Assembly: GCA_049317525.1 (NCBI GenBank)
Contig: JBMOIC010000003.1
Coordinates: 1-64,000 of the forward strand
Reading direction: 5' to 3'
DNA from: UBA961 sp049317525
GTDB taxonomy: Bacteria > Bacteroidota > Ignavibacteria > Kapaibacteriales > UBA961
DNA: 64,000 nt
Shown piece by piece: positions 1 through 9,306 of this stretch. The notes beneath the pieces were generated by a model. It searched no databases. It was not told the origin of the DNA and saw nothing but the letters and a program-made list of their open reading frames with translations. Numbering within the stretch: position 1 is the first letter of the stretch; each line of letters starts with the position of its first letter. Made by a program: the position numbers and the translations under genes.

Positions 1-50
1 AACTCAAGCTTAAGCCCGCAATGATTATGCCAATAATTGATTACATCTGA

Positions 51-1319
51 TTATAACAAAAAAGAGCTTTTTTTATATTCTGATTCCAATATAGAGATAT
101 GCGCTTCTGTCAATGCCTTCCCTCTTCTAGCCATCACTATTTCTGCTACTTGCATAGCCTTTTCAAACATATATTGAATCCCTTTTTCACCCCATGAAAA
201 AGATGGAATTTCTTTTGATGGTTGAACATTAGGTTTATGTATCGAAGAACAAACACCTATAATCGTTCCTGTTGAAAACAAGGTTCCAATTGCTGTTTTG
301 GTATGGTCTCCACAAATAAGACCCAAGAACTTCATATTAGTATTGATCTTTGTACCATTCAAAGACACTTCAATACTTCCATATGTGTTTTTCAAATCTG
401 AAGTTGTTGTCATAGCACCCAAATTCACCCATTCTCCAATATAAGAATGCCCAATAAAACCACTATGTTGTTTATTGCTATATCCATGAAAAACTGAATT
501 TTCAATTTCTCCACCAATTTTACAATAAGGGCCAATAATAGTTTTTCCATAAATCTGAGAGCCCGCCTTGATTATACTGTTTTTACCAATAAAGCAGGGG
601 CCTTGTATAAATGAATGAGGCATTATTTGAACATTATCACACATGATAATAGGTCCTTCAGAAGCATCCAATACTGTTCCTGGCATTAATTTCACTTGCT
701 CACCAAGTATAATATTATGTTTATGTAAACAAAAAATATGATCAGGGATATCTTGTAATTCTGGTTTTTTAAAAGAGAATGATGTCTCTTCTATCATGTT
801 TTGTAATTCAGGAATAATTTGCCATATATATTCTATTCTTTTAGCAGATAATGAGCATATAGGAAGCTTATCAAGTTGTACATGCGCAATTATTTCTTCA
901 AAACTAGGAGCAAATTGAACTAATTCATTAATCTCTGATGTATTCACCAGATATATACCAATAGTATTATTATTGGCATCAGTAATATGAAAAGATTGTG
1001 AGCCATCAACCGCCATTCTACGCAAGTTTAGCATCAATGCTTTTTCAGGTAGTATCTCTGCTCTTAATACTAAAACAGGGTTTTGAAAAGTATCCATCAT
1101 ATTTTGTATGATATGCTCTTGCTCAAAAAAAGACTGTTTTTGTAATAGTCTACCGGCATAGGATACAGAAAATCCAGACATCCCATCTTTATATATTTCA
1201 AATATTCTTTTACATCCCGCAAAAAGCTCCCACGATGAATGTGTAATTGTAAAAGGATAAAAATGTGCATCAATCCCTAAAGATTCAGCAAGTAATAAAG
1301 TGAAAGGAGCTTTATTCAT
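51..1319 (-). CDS. GlmU-like sugar nucleotidyltransferase/acyltransferase
   Basis: Resembles the Bacteroidota-Chlorobi GlmU-like family: a short divergent N-terminal nucleotidyltransferase part followed by a left-handed beta-helix acyltransferase. The N-terminal signature FYPFTITHSSWELFAG is visible, and residues about 200-365 carry hexapeptide-type repeats rich in I/V-G-x-x, such as IIKAGSQIYGKTIIGPYCKIGG. Family knowledge suggests UDP-sugar (probably UDP-GlcNAc) precursor synthesis for the cell wall, in the cytoplasm. The frame extends 14 codons upstream to 1361, but ATG at 1319 is preferred because GGAAA lies just upstream and the family signature begins soon after. It is divergent from ccoG, so the roughly 150 bases between them must hold both promoters. 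Substrate is inferred, not shown. Confidence 0.75.
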   Translation of the reverse strand: MNKAPFTLLLAESLGIDAHFYPFTITHSSWELFAGCKRIFEIYKDGMSGFSVSYAGRLLQKQSFFEQEHIIQNMMDTFQNPVLVLRAEILPEKALMLNLRRMAVDGSQSFHITDANNNTIGIYLVNTSEINELVQFAPSFEEIIAHVQLDKLPICSLSAKRIEYIWQIIPELQNMIEETSFSFKKPELQDIPDHIFCLHKHNIILGEQVKLMPGTVLDASEGPIIMCDNVQIMPHSFIQGPCFIGKNSIIKAGSQIYGKTIIGPYCKIGGEIENSVFHGYSNKQHSGFIGHSYIGEWVNLGAMTTTSDLKNTYGSIEVSLNGTKINTNMKFLGLICGDHTKTAIGTLFSTGTIIGVCSSIHKPNVQPSKEIPSFSWGEKGIQYMFEKAMQVAEIVMARRGKALTEAHISILESEYKKSSFLL

Positions 1320-1467
1320 GTATGTTTCCAGCAAATTAAAAGTATAGTGATAACATTGCATTGCAATATGACAAAAATCATTGTTAAAGGCGGGAAAACC
1401 AAAGATTTTTGTAATGTCTTAGGTTTTTAAATGTATCACATTATGTAATTCAGGGAGGGATTACACT

Positions 1468-2898
1468 ATGTCGATTATAAACTTACCAGAACAGGATATA
1501 AATAAATATCGGAATGAACTTACAAGCATAGCTATAGATGGTAGCAGAAAATGGATTTATGCTAGGCAACCAAAAGGTGCTTATTATAATGCTCGTACGA
1601 TTGTAGCTTTAATACTACTTGGATTCCTGTTTTTAGCCCCACATATTACAGTGCATGGACATCAGTTCATGTTACTAAATATCTTAAAAAGAGAATTTAT
1701 TGTCTTTGGATACCCTTTTATGCCTCAAGATTTTCATCTTGTGGTATTACTTGCATTAACATCTATTGTATCAATTGCTCTGTTTACAGCTGTATTAGGA
1801 AGAATATGGTGCGGGTGGATGTGCCCGCAAACAATCTTTATGGAAATGATTTTTAGGCGCTTAGAATGGATGATTGAAGGTACGCCCAATGAACAAATTA
1901 CTTTACATGCTTCTAAGTGGACGCCAAAAAAATTGATCAAGAAAATAACTAAGCATATTTTATTTTTTTCAATTTCTTTCCTTATTGCAAATACTTTTCT
2001 TGCCTATATCATTGGAAGCGATGAGCTTTTTAGAATTATGACAGATAATCCTATTGATCATATCATTGGACTTGGCATCATTACTCTTTTTAGCTTTGTG
2101 TTTTATGCAGTTTTTGCAAGATTTAGAGAACAAGCGTGCTTGATTGCTTGTCCTTATGGAAGATATCAATCTGTTTTAGTAGACCCAAATACAATCGCTA
2201 TTACTTATGATTTTAAACGCGGGGAACCAAGAGGTAAATTCAAAAAATCATCAAGAGATACAGGTATTGAGCATGCTATCAATGACTCATCTGGAGATTG
2301 CATTGATTGTCATCAATGTATTGTTGTATGCCCTACCGGCATAGACATAAGAAATGGCATCCAATTAGAATGTGTTAATTGTACAGCTTGTATTGATGCC
2401 TGTAACACTGTTATGGATAAGCTAAAAAAACCAAAAGGATTAATAAGATTTACTTCTTGGAATGCAATAAATAATGGCATAAAACAAGTATTTACTATTA
2501 GGATTAAGGGATACTTAACCATTTGGATAATCCTTATAGCTATAGTTGCAAGTTTATTTGCTAAAAAATCCGATACTGAAACGCTCATATTACGTCAGCC
2601 CGGAACTACATATATAGTAGAAACTAATGGCGGTATTACTAATTTCTTTTCCGTAGCTATCACAAATAAAACATTCGAAAAGAAACAGATTACAATTGCA
2701 TTAAAAGATCCTATGAATGGCGTTTTAAAAAGTCTTGGTAGTTTTTCTCCTGTAGAGGGTTTATCTACTAAAGAAAGTAGACTCTTGATTTCCCTGCCTA
2801 AAGGATCATATCGCAAAGGGAAAAATACTCTTCACTTTAATATAATGTCTAATAATAATGTGCTAGAAACTGTAGAAAGCACTTTTATAGCACCATAA
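1468..2898 (+). CDS. ccoG: Cytochrome c oxidase accessory protein CcoG (FixG/RdxA)
   Basis: Membrane-bound ferredoxin-like protein needed for cbb3-type oxidase assembly; in the family it acts in copper reduction during CuB insertion. The sequence shows several N-terminal membrane helices, CGWMCPQ near residue 115, CLIACPYG near 224, and two 4Fe-4S motifs around 278-312 (CIDCHQCIVVCP and CVNCTACIDAC). A further helix follows near 345 and then an Ig-like FixG C-terminal domain. The length of 476 residues is normal. The start is supported by a strong AGGGAGGG just upstream. It is the first gene of an operon with fixH (10-base gap) and a DsbD_2-like gene. The oxidase core itself lies 40 kb away at 41.6 kb. 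Confidence 0.95.
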   Translation: MSIINLPEQDINKYRNELTSIAIDGSRKWIYARQPKGAYYNARTIVALILLGFLFLAPHITVHGHQFMLLNILKREFIVFGYPFMPQDFHLVVLLALTSIVSIALFTAVLGRIWCGWMCPQTIFMEMIFRRLEWMIEGTPNEQITLHASKWTPKKLIKKITKHILFFSISFLIANTFLAYIIGSDELFRIMTDNPIDHIIGLGIITLFSFVFYAVFARFREQACLIACPYGRYQSVLVDPNTIAITYDFKRGEPRGKFKKSSRDTGIEHAINDSSGDCIDCHQCIVVCPTGIDIRNGIQLECVNCTACIDACNTVMDKLKKPKGLIRFTSWNAINNGIKQVFTIRIKGYLTIWIILIAIVASLFAKKSDTETLILRQPGTTYIVETNGGITNFFSVAITNKTFEKKQITIALKDPMNGVLKSLGSFSPVEGLSTKESRLLISLPKGSYRKGKNTLHFNIMSNNNVLETVESTFIAP

Positions 2899-2908
2899 AG
2901 GATTTACC

Positions 2909-3373
2909 ATGAATACAACTTCTACCAGTACTATTTTCAAAAATGGTTTTCATTGGGGTTGGAGAATTTCTATTATCTATATTTCTTTTGCTGTATCAAC
3001 GCTTGCTTTTATGTTTTTTTCATTTACACAAAAAGTTGATTTAGTTAGTGATACATATTATAAAGAAGAACTTAATTATGAAAAAACTATAGCTGCTAAA
3101 AGGAATTCTTCTTTATTATCTAATGATGTACAATTTAAGGTACAACAATCAGCAATATCGATAGTATTCCCATTTCCAGAAGTAGATGGAATAATTAATA
3201 TCTATAGGCCTTCTGGTTCTTCTTATGACAAACAATATGCCCTTAAAACCAAGTCTTCTTCATATTTATTACCAATTACTGATTTATCTGCTGGATTGTG
3301 GATTATAAAAGTAGCGTGGAAACATAATAATACTATGTTTTACAATGAATACAGATATACGAGGATTTTTTAA
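2909..3373 (+). CDS. fixH: FixH/CcoH-family cbb3 oxidase assembly protein
   Basis: Small membrane-anchored protein of the FixH family, associated with maturation of the cbb3 oxidase. One N-terminal transmembrane helix (about residues 18-40) follows the typical start NGFHWGWRISIIY; the conserved DLVSDTYYKEELNYE segment comes after it, then a beta-rich periplasmic domain. At 154 residues it has the usual length. It lies between ccoG and a TauE/DsbD_2-like gene; its stop codon abuts the next ATG directly, so translation is probably coupled. Assignment rests on family motif plus operon context. Confidence 0.85.
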   Translation: MNTTSTSTIFKNGFHWGWRISIIYISFAVSTLAFMFFSFTQKVDLVSDTYYKEELNYEKTIAAKRNSSLLSNDVQFKVQQSAISIVFPFPEVDGIINIYRPSGSSYDKQYALKTKSSSYLLPITDLSAGLWIIKVAWKHNNTMFYNEYRYTRIF

Positions 3374-4129
3374 ATGATCTTGATTTCTGCTTTATTGATG
3401 GGTTTATTAGGTAGTATGCATTGCATCGGTATGTGTGGTCCAATTATTGTTATTGTCCATAATAATACATCTTTCTTTCACAGACTGATGTATCATTCTG
3501 GTAGGATTCTGATATATGGATTTCTTGGAATTGCACTTGGTTTGATTGGCAAATCTTTTTCAATTGCTTTGTCTCAACAATCTATTTCTATTTTTGCAGG
3601 ATCAATCATGTTGATTTTTGCTTTGATACCATCTGCTTCTGCTGGAAACTCTGCCCTTGCCAGATTTATGGGTAGATTATACTATTCTATTTTTAATTAT
3701 GCTAAGCCTATTTGGCAAAGTAATTCTGTGTATGGACAAAGTATCTTTGGAATGGTAAATGGTCTTTTACCTTGTGGATTTGTATATATGGCTTTGGCTG
3801 GATCATTGGCTATGGACTCAATAATTGGCAGTGCTTTTTGGATGATATTATTTGGTATCGGAACTTCTGTTTCTTTATTATTTGCTGGTTATATCACTTC
3901 AATATTACCTGTTCATTTCCAAAAGAGTATAAAAAAAGCTATGCCTTTAGCAACTATTACTATAGCAATCTTGTTTATCGTGAGAGGTTTGTCTTTGGGT
4001 ATTCCTTATATAAGCCCAATTCTACCTTCTACTATCAATATGACAAAAAATCATACAGGCCAAAATAGTATTCAGGTGCCCGAGCATAAATCATGCTGCG
4101 TACCAGATAATTCTAGAAATTCAAAATAG
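3374..4129 (+). CDS. DsbD_2/TauE-like membrane protein of the cbb3 maturation operon
   Basis: Polytopic inner-membrane protein with about six helices. The N-terminal LLGSMHCIGMCGPI motif and the central GLLPCGFVYMALAGS motif are characteristic of the DsbD_2 (sulfite exporter TauE/SafE-like) family commonly found next to ccoGH in Bacteroidota. The C-terminal tail has a short CC-containing stretch (HKSCCVPD) that could bind a metal. The start codon immediately follows the fixH stop. Family members in this position are often proposed to act in copper or electron delivery for cbb3 assembly; that role is inferred from context. Confidence 0.8.
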   Translation: MILISALLMGLLGSMHCIGMCGPIIVIVHNNTSFFHRLMYHSGRILIYGFLGIALGLIGKSFSIALSQQSISIFAGSIMLIFALIPSASAGNSALARFMGRLYYSIFNYAKPIWQSNSVYGQSIFGMVNGLLPCGFVYMALAGSLAMDSIIGSAFWMILFGIGTSVSLLFAGYITSILPVHFQKSIKKAMPLATITIAILFIVRGLSLGIPYISPILPSTINMTKNHTGQNSIQVPEHKSCCVPDNSRNSK

Positions 4130-4162
4130 TATTTTTTCATATTCACTTAATGGAGACTTCCG

Positions 4163-4597
4163 ATGTTCGGAAATTATTCAAAAATTACTCCGATTGCCCT
4201 GATTGCAATCTTTTGTTCTCTGTTTGTAGTAAAAGCTGCAGCACCAGATAAAGCTGCTCTGATGAAACGTGGTGGCGCTGTTTATAATGAATACTGCAAA
4301 ACATGTCATCAGGCTACAGGGCAAGGTTTATCTACTGTGTATCCACCTTTGGCAGGTTCTGATTATATCAAAACAAAAGGTGTTAAAACCATTATTGACA
4401 ATGTATCAAATGGTTTAAAAGGTGCAATCACTGTAAATGGCAAAAAGTTTAATAATGTTATGACGCCTTTGCCTGCGAAATATACAGATGCAGATGCTGC
4501 CTCTGTTATTACTTATGTTCTTAATAGCTGGGGAAATAATGGTGGAATTGTTTCTGAAGCAGATGTGAAAAAGATTAGAAAAGTTGCAAAAAAATAA
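4163..4597 (+). CDS. Periplasmic class I cytochrome c
   Basis: Exported monohaem cytochrome c of 144 residues. It has an N-terminal signal peptide or anchor ending near AAAPDK, a CKTCH haem-attachment motif at about residues 45-49, and a likely axial methionine in NNVMTPLP near 100, with the usual class I spacing. It follows the ccoG-fixH-DsbD_2 operon by 33 bases and ends in a strong terminator, so it is probably co-transcribed. A role as electron donor to the cbb3 oxidase is likely from the neighbourhood but not proven. No copper-binding or second haem motif is seen. Confidence 0.85.
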   Translation: MFGNYSKITPIALIAIFCSLFVVKAAAPDKAALMKRGGAVYNEYCKTCHQATGQGLSTVYPPLAGSDYIKTKGVKTIIDNVSNGLKGAITVNGKKFNNVMTPLPAKYTDADAASVITYVLNSWGNNGGIVSEADVKKIRKVAKK

Positions 4598-4620
4598 TCC
4601 TCATCTACATAAAAATAAAA

Positions 4621-4666
4621 TACCCTCATATATTGGCTTTTGCCATGTATGAGGGTATCTTTTTAT
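4621..4666 (+). terminator. Rho-independent terminator after the cytochrome c gene
   Basis: A 10-bp stem (TACCCTCATA at 4621-4630 with TATGAGGGTA at 4648-4657) encloses a second small stem TGGC-TTTT-GCCA and is followed by a T-rich run. An A-rich stretch precedes it. Confidence 0.8.
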
Positions 4667-5419
4667 GAATCTTATCAGAAGATAATAATTGAAACTCTAT
4701 ATGAATGAAGTGTGGTGATTCAACATTCTTTTGCTTCGTGATAGTGAAAAGGTGGGAAGCGGGAGTAATTCAATTATCAATAATGAATTTGTATTGGTGT
4801 ATACTTCATCTATATGCACAGACAAATCAATGCGCTATACCTTACATCTTCAATAATAATCCACAAAAAAGCATGCAGTTTTTAAAATTGATCACTTTTC
4901 ATGAACTGCTGGGCTTATGACGTATCCACATAAAGAATAATTGCACAATCTAATTACATTATTCTCTTTTTTTCATTTTTTGCTTCTTCTCAATCTGTAA
5001 ATATCACTGTGATTATATTGTAAACATTGTGTAAAGTGTGGAATTTTCAATACAGTATATAGCCTCATTTTTAGGTAAAATTATAGATCAATATCGTAGC
5101 AATCACTTAATAAATACTTAGATACTTCAAATACTAAGAAATTTAACTAAAAAGTATAAGTCATTATATTTCAATATATTAGATAATATTCTTTTGTTTA
5201 TTACATGTTTTGTTTCCTAGTATTATTTGTTTTGGCACATTATATGTTTGTAGTGTAAATAACAGATAAAAAAACATACGGTTGGTGGCACAGGGTTTTA
5301 CTTTGACATTTAATTTTTTATAGAACACTTATAGTGGAAATAGTTATTTGCTGATATAATAACAAGCTTGGGTTAGCAAATACTAGTAACATACTTTTAT
5401 ATATTATAATGGGTTGATT
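4667..5419. other. AT-rich gene-free region upstream of the VWA cluster
   Basis: About 750 bases with no gene I can support. A 71-codon frame at 4705-4920 has no Shine-Dalgarno, no recognisable motif and an uneven composition, so it is not called. Visible features are a separated inverted repeat (ATGAAGT at 4705-4711 with ACTTCAT at 4803-4809), a GCAGTT/AACTGC pair near 4875-4905, three 9-mers close to the DnaA box (GTATCCACA at 4922, TGTGTAAAG at 5028, TGTGGAATT at 5037), long AT runs, and a possible promoter (TTGG about 20 bases before TACTTTTA near 5392) for the VWA gene. Confidence 0.5.
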
Positions 5420-7351
5420 ATGCATCATGCTTTACTGCGATATTTCTTGATCGCATTTATTTGTTGCAGTGCTTTTTGCAGCACAAGCAATATCTTTGCT
5501 CAGGCAAAGAAAGATTACATTGTAAGGGCAAATACTTTTGGGAATAAAGTTATTACGGATACCTTAATGAAGGGAAAAAGGTATCGAATAATTGTTCAGG
5601 GAACATATTCAATGTGGAATACAATCGATAGCTCTGGGATTGATGGGGCTTATATTTATAAAGCACCACAAGATGAACTTGATAAATTACGTTGGCCTCC
5701 AGAGAGAATCACATTTAATTCAAATACATTCGATGTATGTGTATTGCCTAAATGGGTTGGTGATACTACAACTTATCTTCAGAAAGAATTTGATACTTTA
5801 CAGCCATTAATTTGTTCATATAATTTTAATAAGTGGACAGGCTTTAGAATCGATGGAAATCCTCTTCCTAATTCTGGCTATAATTCATCACATATCTATA
5901 CTTTAAATATTGAAGGTGCTGATAAACCACTAGCTTTAGAGATTATTGATTCTTTGATAGACTATCTTAAGGAAGATAAGGGGCCAAGAGCATATTATTC
6001 GAATAATTCAGGGGAAATAAAAGTTACAGTAGAGGAATTATCTAGTACAACAATTGATGTATGTGGAAACCCAACAACATTATTAGATTCAAATAAAAAA
6101 ATTATTGGCTTTAAGTTTGGGGCAGCTGTAGTAGAAATTAATGTAAATAATGGGGCAGTTAAGAAGAATCTTTTAAAAGAATTTACCGCAACAAAATCTG
6201 ATGAACATAAAGGGCCATTGGGGATTAATGTAAATGGACGATTTTATTGTCCTTATTCAATAGATTGTACAGCACCAGGGAAAAATTTTGGGGTAGGCTT
6301 AATCATTGATCGATCTGGGAGTATGGGGGAAAATTTTGATAGCACAAAAGGGTCAATCAAAAATAGAATTGAAGCAGCTCAAATTGCTTGCAATTCATTT
6401 ATCGGTAAAATGACAAAGGGTGATAATGCATTTTTAATGACATTTTCGGATGATGTAACAATTGATAGAAATTGGACAGGTGATACCACTCAATTGAAAA
6501 ATGCTGTAAATGCTATTTATGATAAAAGCAAAGTGTTAAGGGGGCAAACAGCTTATTGTGAAGCAGTTATTAAAGCAATTGAAAAAATGAAAGAAATTAA
6601 CAAACAGAATAAAGCAATCATTGTATTAACTGATGGCTATAATAATCTATATAGAGATTCATCTAATTATGAAAAACTTTTAAATATTATCTCTTCTCCT
6701 ACTTATGGAAGGCTTAAAATATATACAATCGGTTTAGGTTTAAGTAATAAGAAAGTGATAACAGATCCAAGTTTAACCGAACTAGAGCGCTTAGAAATTC
6801 GTCAAAAAGATTCCTTAAGATGGGTTTCAGATAAATCTCGTGGAAAATATTATGATGCAAGCAATGCAAAAGCTATTGATAGTATATATAATGAGATAAA
6901 AATAGAAATATCAGATGATGAATGCTGTACAATCAAAGTTGATTTTCAACAAGATTCCTCTAAAACGTCTGAAGATACAATAACAATTTTCTATCCAATG
7001 GGTGATTCAATTTTAACAAAAGTGATTATTGTTAAACGTCTGGAAATAGATAAAAAAGATAAAGAAAAGGGCTTGATGAATTCTACTTCTCCAATCATTA
7101 TCCAAAAACCAATATTTGTGTCTGGTTATGATATTGCCTCTATTTCTTATGAACTAAAAAATTCCGCCTTTATTAAGCTATATGTATTAGATGCTTCAGG
7201 AAAAAAGGTAATGAATACTCAGGAATTTAATCAAATACCAGGTATATATAGTTCAAATATCGAGTTAAAAGGATTAAAGCCTGGTGTGTATGATATAGCC
7301 ATCGAAGCAAATGGAAATATCATCAGAAAGAAAATTTTCAAAAAGAAATAA
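5420..7351 (+). CDS. Secreted von Willebrand factor A protein with T9SS sorting domain (paralog 1)
   Basis: Predicted surface protein with a signal peptide (residues 1 to about 28, ending IFAQ). An N-terminal beta-rich domain (about 30-250) shares TGFRIDGNPLPN and GTYSMW landmarks with the next gene. A VWA domain (about 290-480) has a complete MIDAS set: DRSGSM near 296, a TAY threonine near 375 and LTDG near 403. A conserved DDECCT segment follows. The last 80 residues look like a type A T9SS sorting domain (KLYVLDASGKKVM, then LKPGVYDIAIEANGN and a lysine tail). The reading frame opens at TTG 5414, but ATG 5420 gives the cleaner signal peptide. Ligand unknown; metal-dependent adhesion is inferred from the MIDAS. 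Confidence 0.85.
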   Translation: MHHALLRYFLIAFICCSAFCSTSNIFAQAKKDYIVRANTFGNKVITDTLMKGKRYRIIVQGTYSMWNTIDSSGIDGAYIYKAPQDELDKLRWPPERITFNSNTFDVCVLPKWVGDTTTYLQKEFDTLQPLICSYNFNKWTGFRIDGNPLPNSGYNSSHIYTLNIEGADKPLALEIIDSLIDYLKEDKGPRAYYSNNSGEIKVTVEELSSTTIDVCGNPTTLLDSNKKIIGFKFGAAVVEINVNNGAVKKNLLKEFTATKSDEHKGPLGINVNGRFYCPYSIDCTAPGKNFGVGLIIDRSGSMGENFDSTKGSIKNRIEAAQIACNSFIGKMTKGDNAFLMTFSDDVTIDRNWTGDTTQLKNAVNAIYDKSKVLRGQTAYCEAVIKAIEKMKEINKQNKAIIVLTDGYNNLYRDSSNYEKLLNIISSPTYGRLKIYTIGLGLSNKKVITDPSLTELERLEIRQKDSLRWVSDKSRGKYYDASNAKAIDSIYNEIKIEISDDECCTIKVDFQQDSSKTSEDTITIFYPMGDSILTKVIIVKRLEIDKKDKEKGLMNSTSPIIIQKPIFVSGYDIASISYELKNSAFIKLYVLDASGKKVMNTQEFNQIPGIYSSNIELKGLKPGVYDIAIEANGNIIRKKIFKKK

Positions 7352-7389
7352 TAATATTCATTAATAATACTTAGACATAGGGTAATAAT

Positions 7390-9246
7390 ATGTTTTATCA
7401 TAGATGTACACATACTTTAGCTATACTTTTTTTACTATGCATTTCAGCAGTAAAAAGTTATGCAGGTTTTCCAGATACTATAAAAGTAGATTCAAAATCA
7501 TGTGCGATTTATACAACTGATTCTGTTACAGATCCAAATAAATTTTATAGAATTACAATTACTGGCACATATAAAATGTGGCCAGGACAAGATGGGCCAA
7601 ATGCAGATGCTGGTTATATTTTTAATATTCCAAATTCAATATATGGGGGGGCACTCTGGCCTACACAAAAGTTACTTGGTGGCAGTCCCAAAGATATTAT
7701 GCAAAATCCTCTTTCTTTTAATAATTCAAGAACGTATTGGTCTGAACAATCAGATACTTCAACGGTTCGAGTTAATGTATTCAAAGATTGTGGATTAAGA
7801 ATTGATGGTTCTCCATTACCAAACAATATTCAATATGATAAAAATAGTCATAGGTATCAGATTCCATCATTAAAAGGAAATGGAAAACCATTTAACTTCC
7901 AAATTTTAGATGCAATCTATGTATATAAAAAAGAAAGAATTATAAATGTATGCGATGACAATGAAGGGGAATTAACAGTACTTGTAGAAGAAATAAAGCC
8001 TGGATTTAATATTTGCGATAGTATAGAAATGACCATGATTGATACTAACAAAAGAACGATACAAATTGGAGTTAATACATCTATATTAATTGAAGACACT
8101 AATTCTGCGAATGGCGTTAAAAATGATATGGTTACAAATGATAATCGCCTTGCTGTATATGATAAAGGGATGTTTTATTGTCCAGATTCTATCGTATGCA
8201 AAACAGGATTAAAAAGAAGCAATATTGCAGTTGCAATGATTTTCGATAGATCCGGAAGTATGGCCTATCCTATTTCAGAAAATGACTTAACATATAGAAT
8301 AGATGCTGCTAAAAGAGCGGGTAATTTATTTGTTGATCAATTTAAACAGGGAGATTCTGCAACAATTATTTCATTTTCTGATACAGTAAGCACAGATCTT
8401 AATTGGACAACAAATACTAGTTTAATGAAAACTGCTATTAATCAATTAAATCCCGATGGTTGGACTGCATTTAATGCCGCATTAATTACTGGTATCAATT
8501 CTGTTAAAAATATTAATAATGCTAAAAAAGCAATTGTCATTTTAACCGATGGAGTTAATAATCGTCCTCCAGATAGCTTCTCTGTTTTTGCTGCTTTAGA
8601 TGAAGTTAAAACATATAATCTCCCTGTCTATATTATTGCCTTAGGTTTAGATTCATCGGAAGAAAGTAGAAATGGCTTAGATTATTTAAAAGGAATAGCA
8701 TTTAGAACAAATGGTAAATTATTCAAAGTTGATTTTGCTGGAAAATTAGATTCTATTTATAGATCATTAACATCAGAAATTACAAAAGATGAATGCTGTA
8801 CTATTTATTATAATGCACCTCCATGCGATACAAATGATAAACCTGGCACAATGCGTAAAATCACGATTTATTATCCATTTAATGGGAAATTATTAGCTAA
8901 AACCATTGAATATCCTATAGATTCTTTGGGTTGCAGAACAACTGGCATTGATTTCGACAAAAATGACACTGAAAACACCGAAGATGCTTTTGCAGTTTCA
9001 GATCCATATCCAAATCCAAGCAATGGTAATTCTTCTTTAGAATATCAAGTACCTTATTATTCTAATGTATTGATTACAGTAAATGATAATATGGGTAGAA
9101 CAATCATGACTGTATCACAGGGTATGAAAGAATTTGGTACATATTCATTAAATATTGATACTAGATCTTTGGCGCAGGGAATTTATCATGCTGTTATTTC
9201 TATAAATGGAATGAATGTCAGCAAAAAAATGGTGATCGCTAAATAA
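7390..9246 (+). CDS. Secreted von Willebrand factor A protein with T9SS sorting domain (paralog 2)
   Basis: Tandem paralog of the preceding gene with the same architecture. It has a signal peptide to about residue 26, an N-terminal domain with GTYKMWPGQDGPNADAGYIF and GLRIDGSPLPN, a VWA domain with DRSGSM near 286, GWTAFN near 355 and LTDG near 387, and then KDECCT. The C-terminal sorting domain (about 535-618) is textbook: DPYPNPSNGNSSLEY, VNDNMGRTIM, and a closing GIYHAVISINGMNVSKK. The gap to paralog 1 is only 38 bases without a terminator, so the two are probably one transcript. The N-terminal domain matches no family I can name. Likely exported by the Sec and type IX systems and attached to or released from the surface. 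Confidence 0.88.
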   Translation: MFYHRCTHTLAILFLLCISAVKSYAGFPDTIKVDSKSCAIYTTDSVTDPNKFYRITITGTYKMWPGQDGPNADAGYIFNIPNSIYGGALWPTQKLLGGSPKDIMQNPLSFNNSRTYWSEQSDTSTVRVNVFKDCGLRIDGSPLPNNIQYDKNSHRYQIPSLKGNGKPFNFQILDAIYVYKKERIINVCDDNEGELTVLVEEIKPGFNICDSIEMTMIDTNKRTIQIGVNTSILIEDTNSANGVKNDMVTNDNRLAVYDKGMFYCPDSIVCKTGLKRSNIAVAMIFDRSGSMAYPISENDLTYRIDAAKRAGNLFVDQFKQGDSATIISFSDTVSTDLNWTTNTSLMKTAINQLNPDGWTAFNAALITGINSVKNINNAKKAIVILTDGVNNRPPDSFSVFAALDEVKTYNLPVYIIALGLDSSEESRNGLDYLKGIAFRTNGKLFKVDFAGKLDSIYRSLTSEITKDECCTIYYNAPPCDTNDKPGTMRKITIYYPFNGKLLAKTIEYPIDSLGCRTTGIDFDKNDTENTEDAFAVSDPYPNPSNGNSSLEYQVPYYSNVLITVNDNMGRTIMTVSQGMKEFGTYSLNIDTRSLAQGIYHAVISINGMNVSKKMVIAK

Positions 9247-9254
9247 TAATATAT

Positions 9255-9287
9255 AGGCCATGAATCATCATCATGGCCTTTTTTTTC
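9255..9287 (+). terminator. Rho-independent terminator after VWA paralog 2
   Basis: Perfect 9-bp stem AGGCCATGA (9255-9263) / TCATGGCCT (9271-9279), 7-base loop, then a run of eight T. It separates the two VWA genes from the next secreted-protein gene. Confidence 0.9.
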
Positions 9288-9306
9288 TTTTTAAGGGTGA
9301 ATAAAA

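Noticed and set aside
1..50. Possible end of another gene at the left edge
   Set aside because: Too short to identify any coding sequence or strand.
4735..4790. Cobalamin-riboswitch-like GTGGGAAGCGGG stretch
   Set aside because: Only a short resemblance; the conserved B12-box and paired elements are missing.
4705..4920. 71-codon reading frame in the gap after the cytochrome c gene
   Set aside because: No ribosome site, no recognisable motif, and not flanked like a gene; treated as chance.
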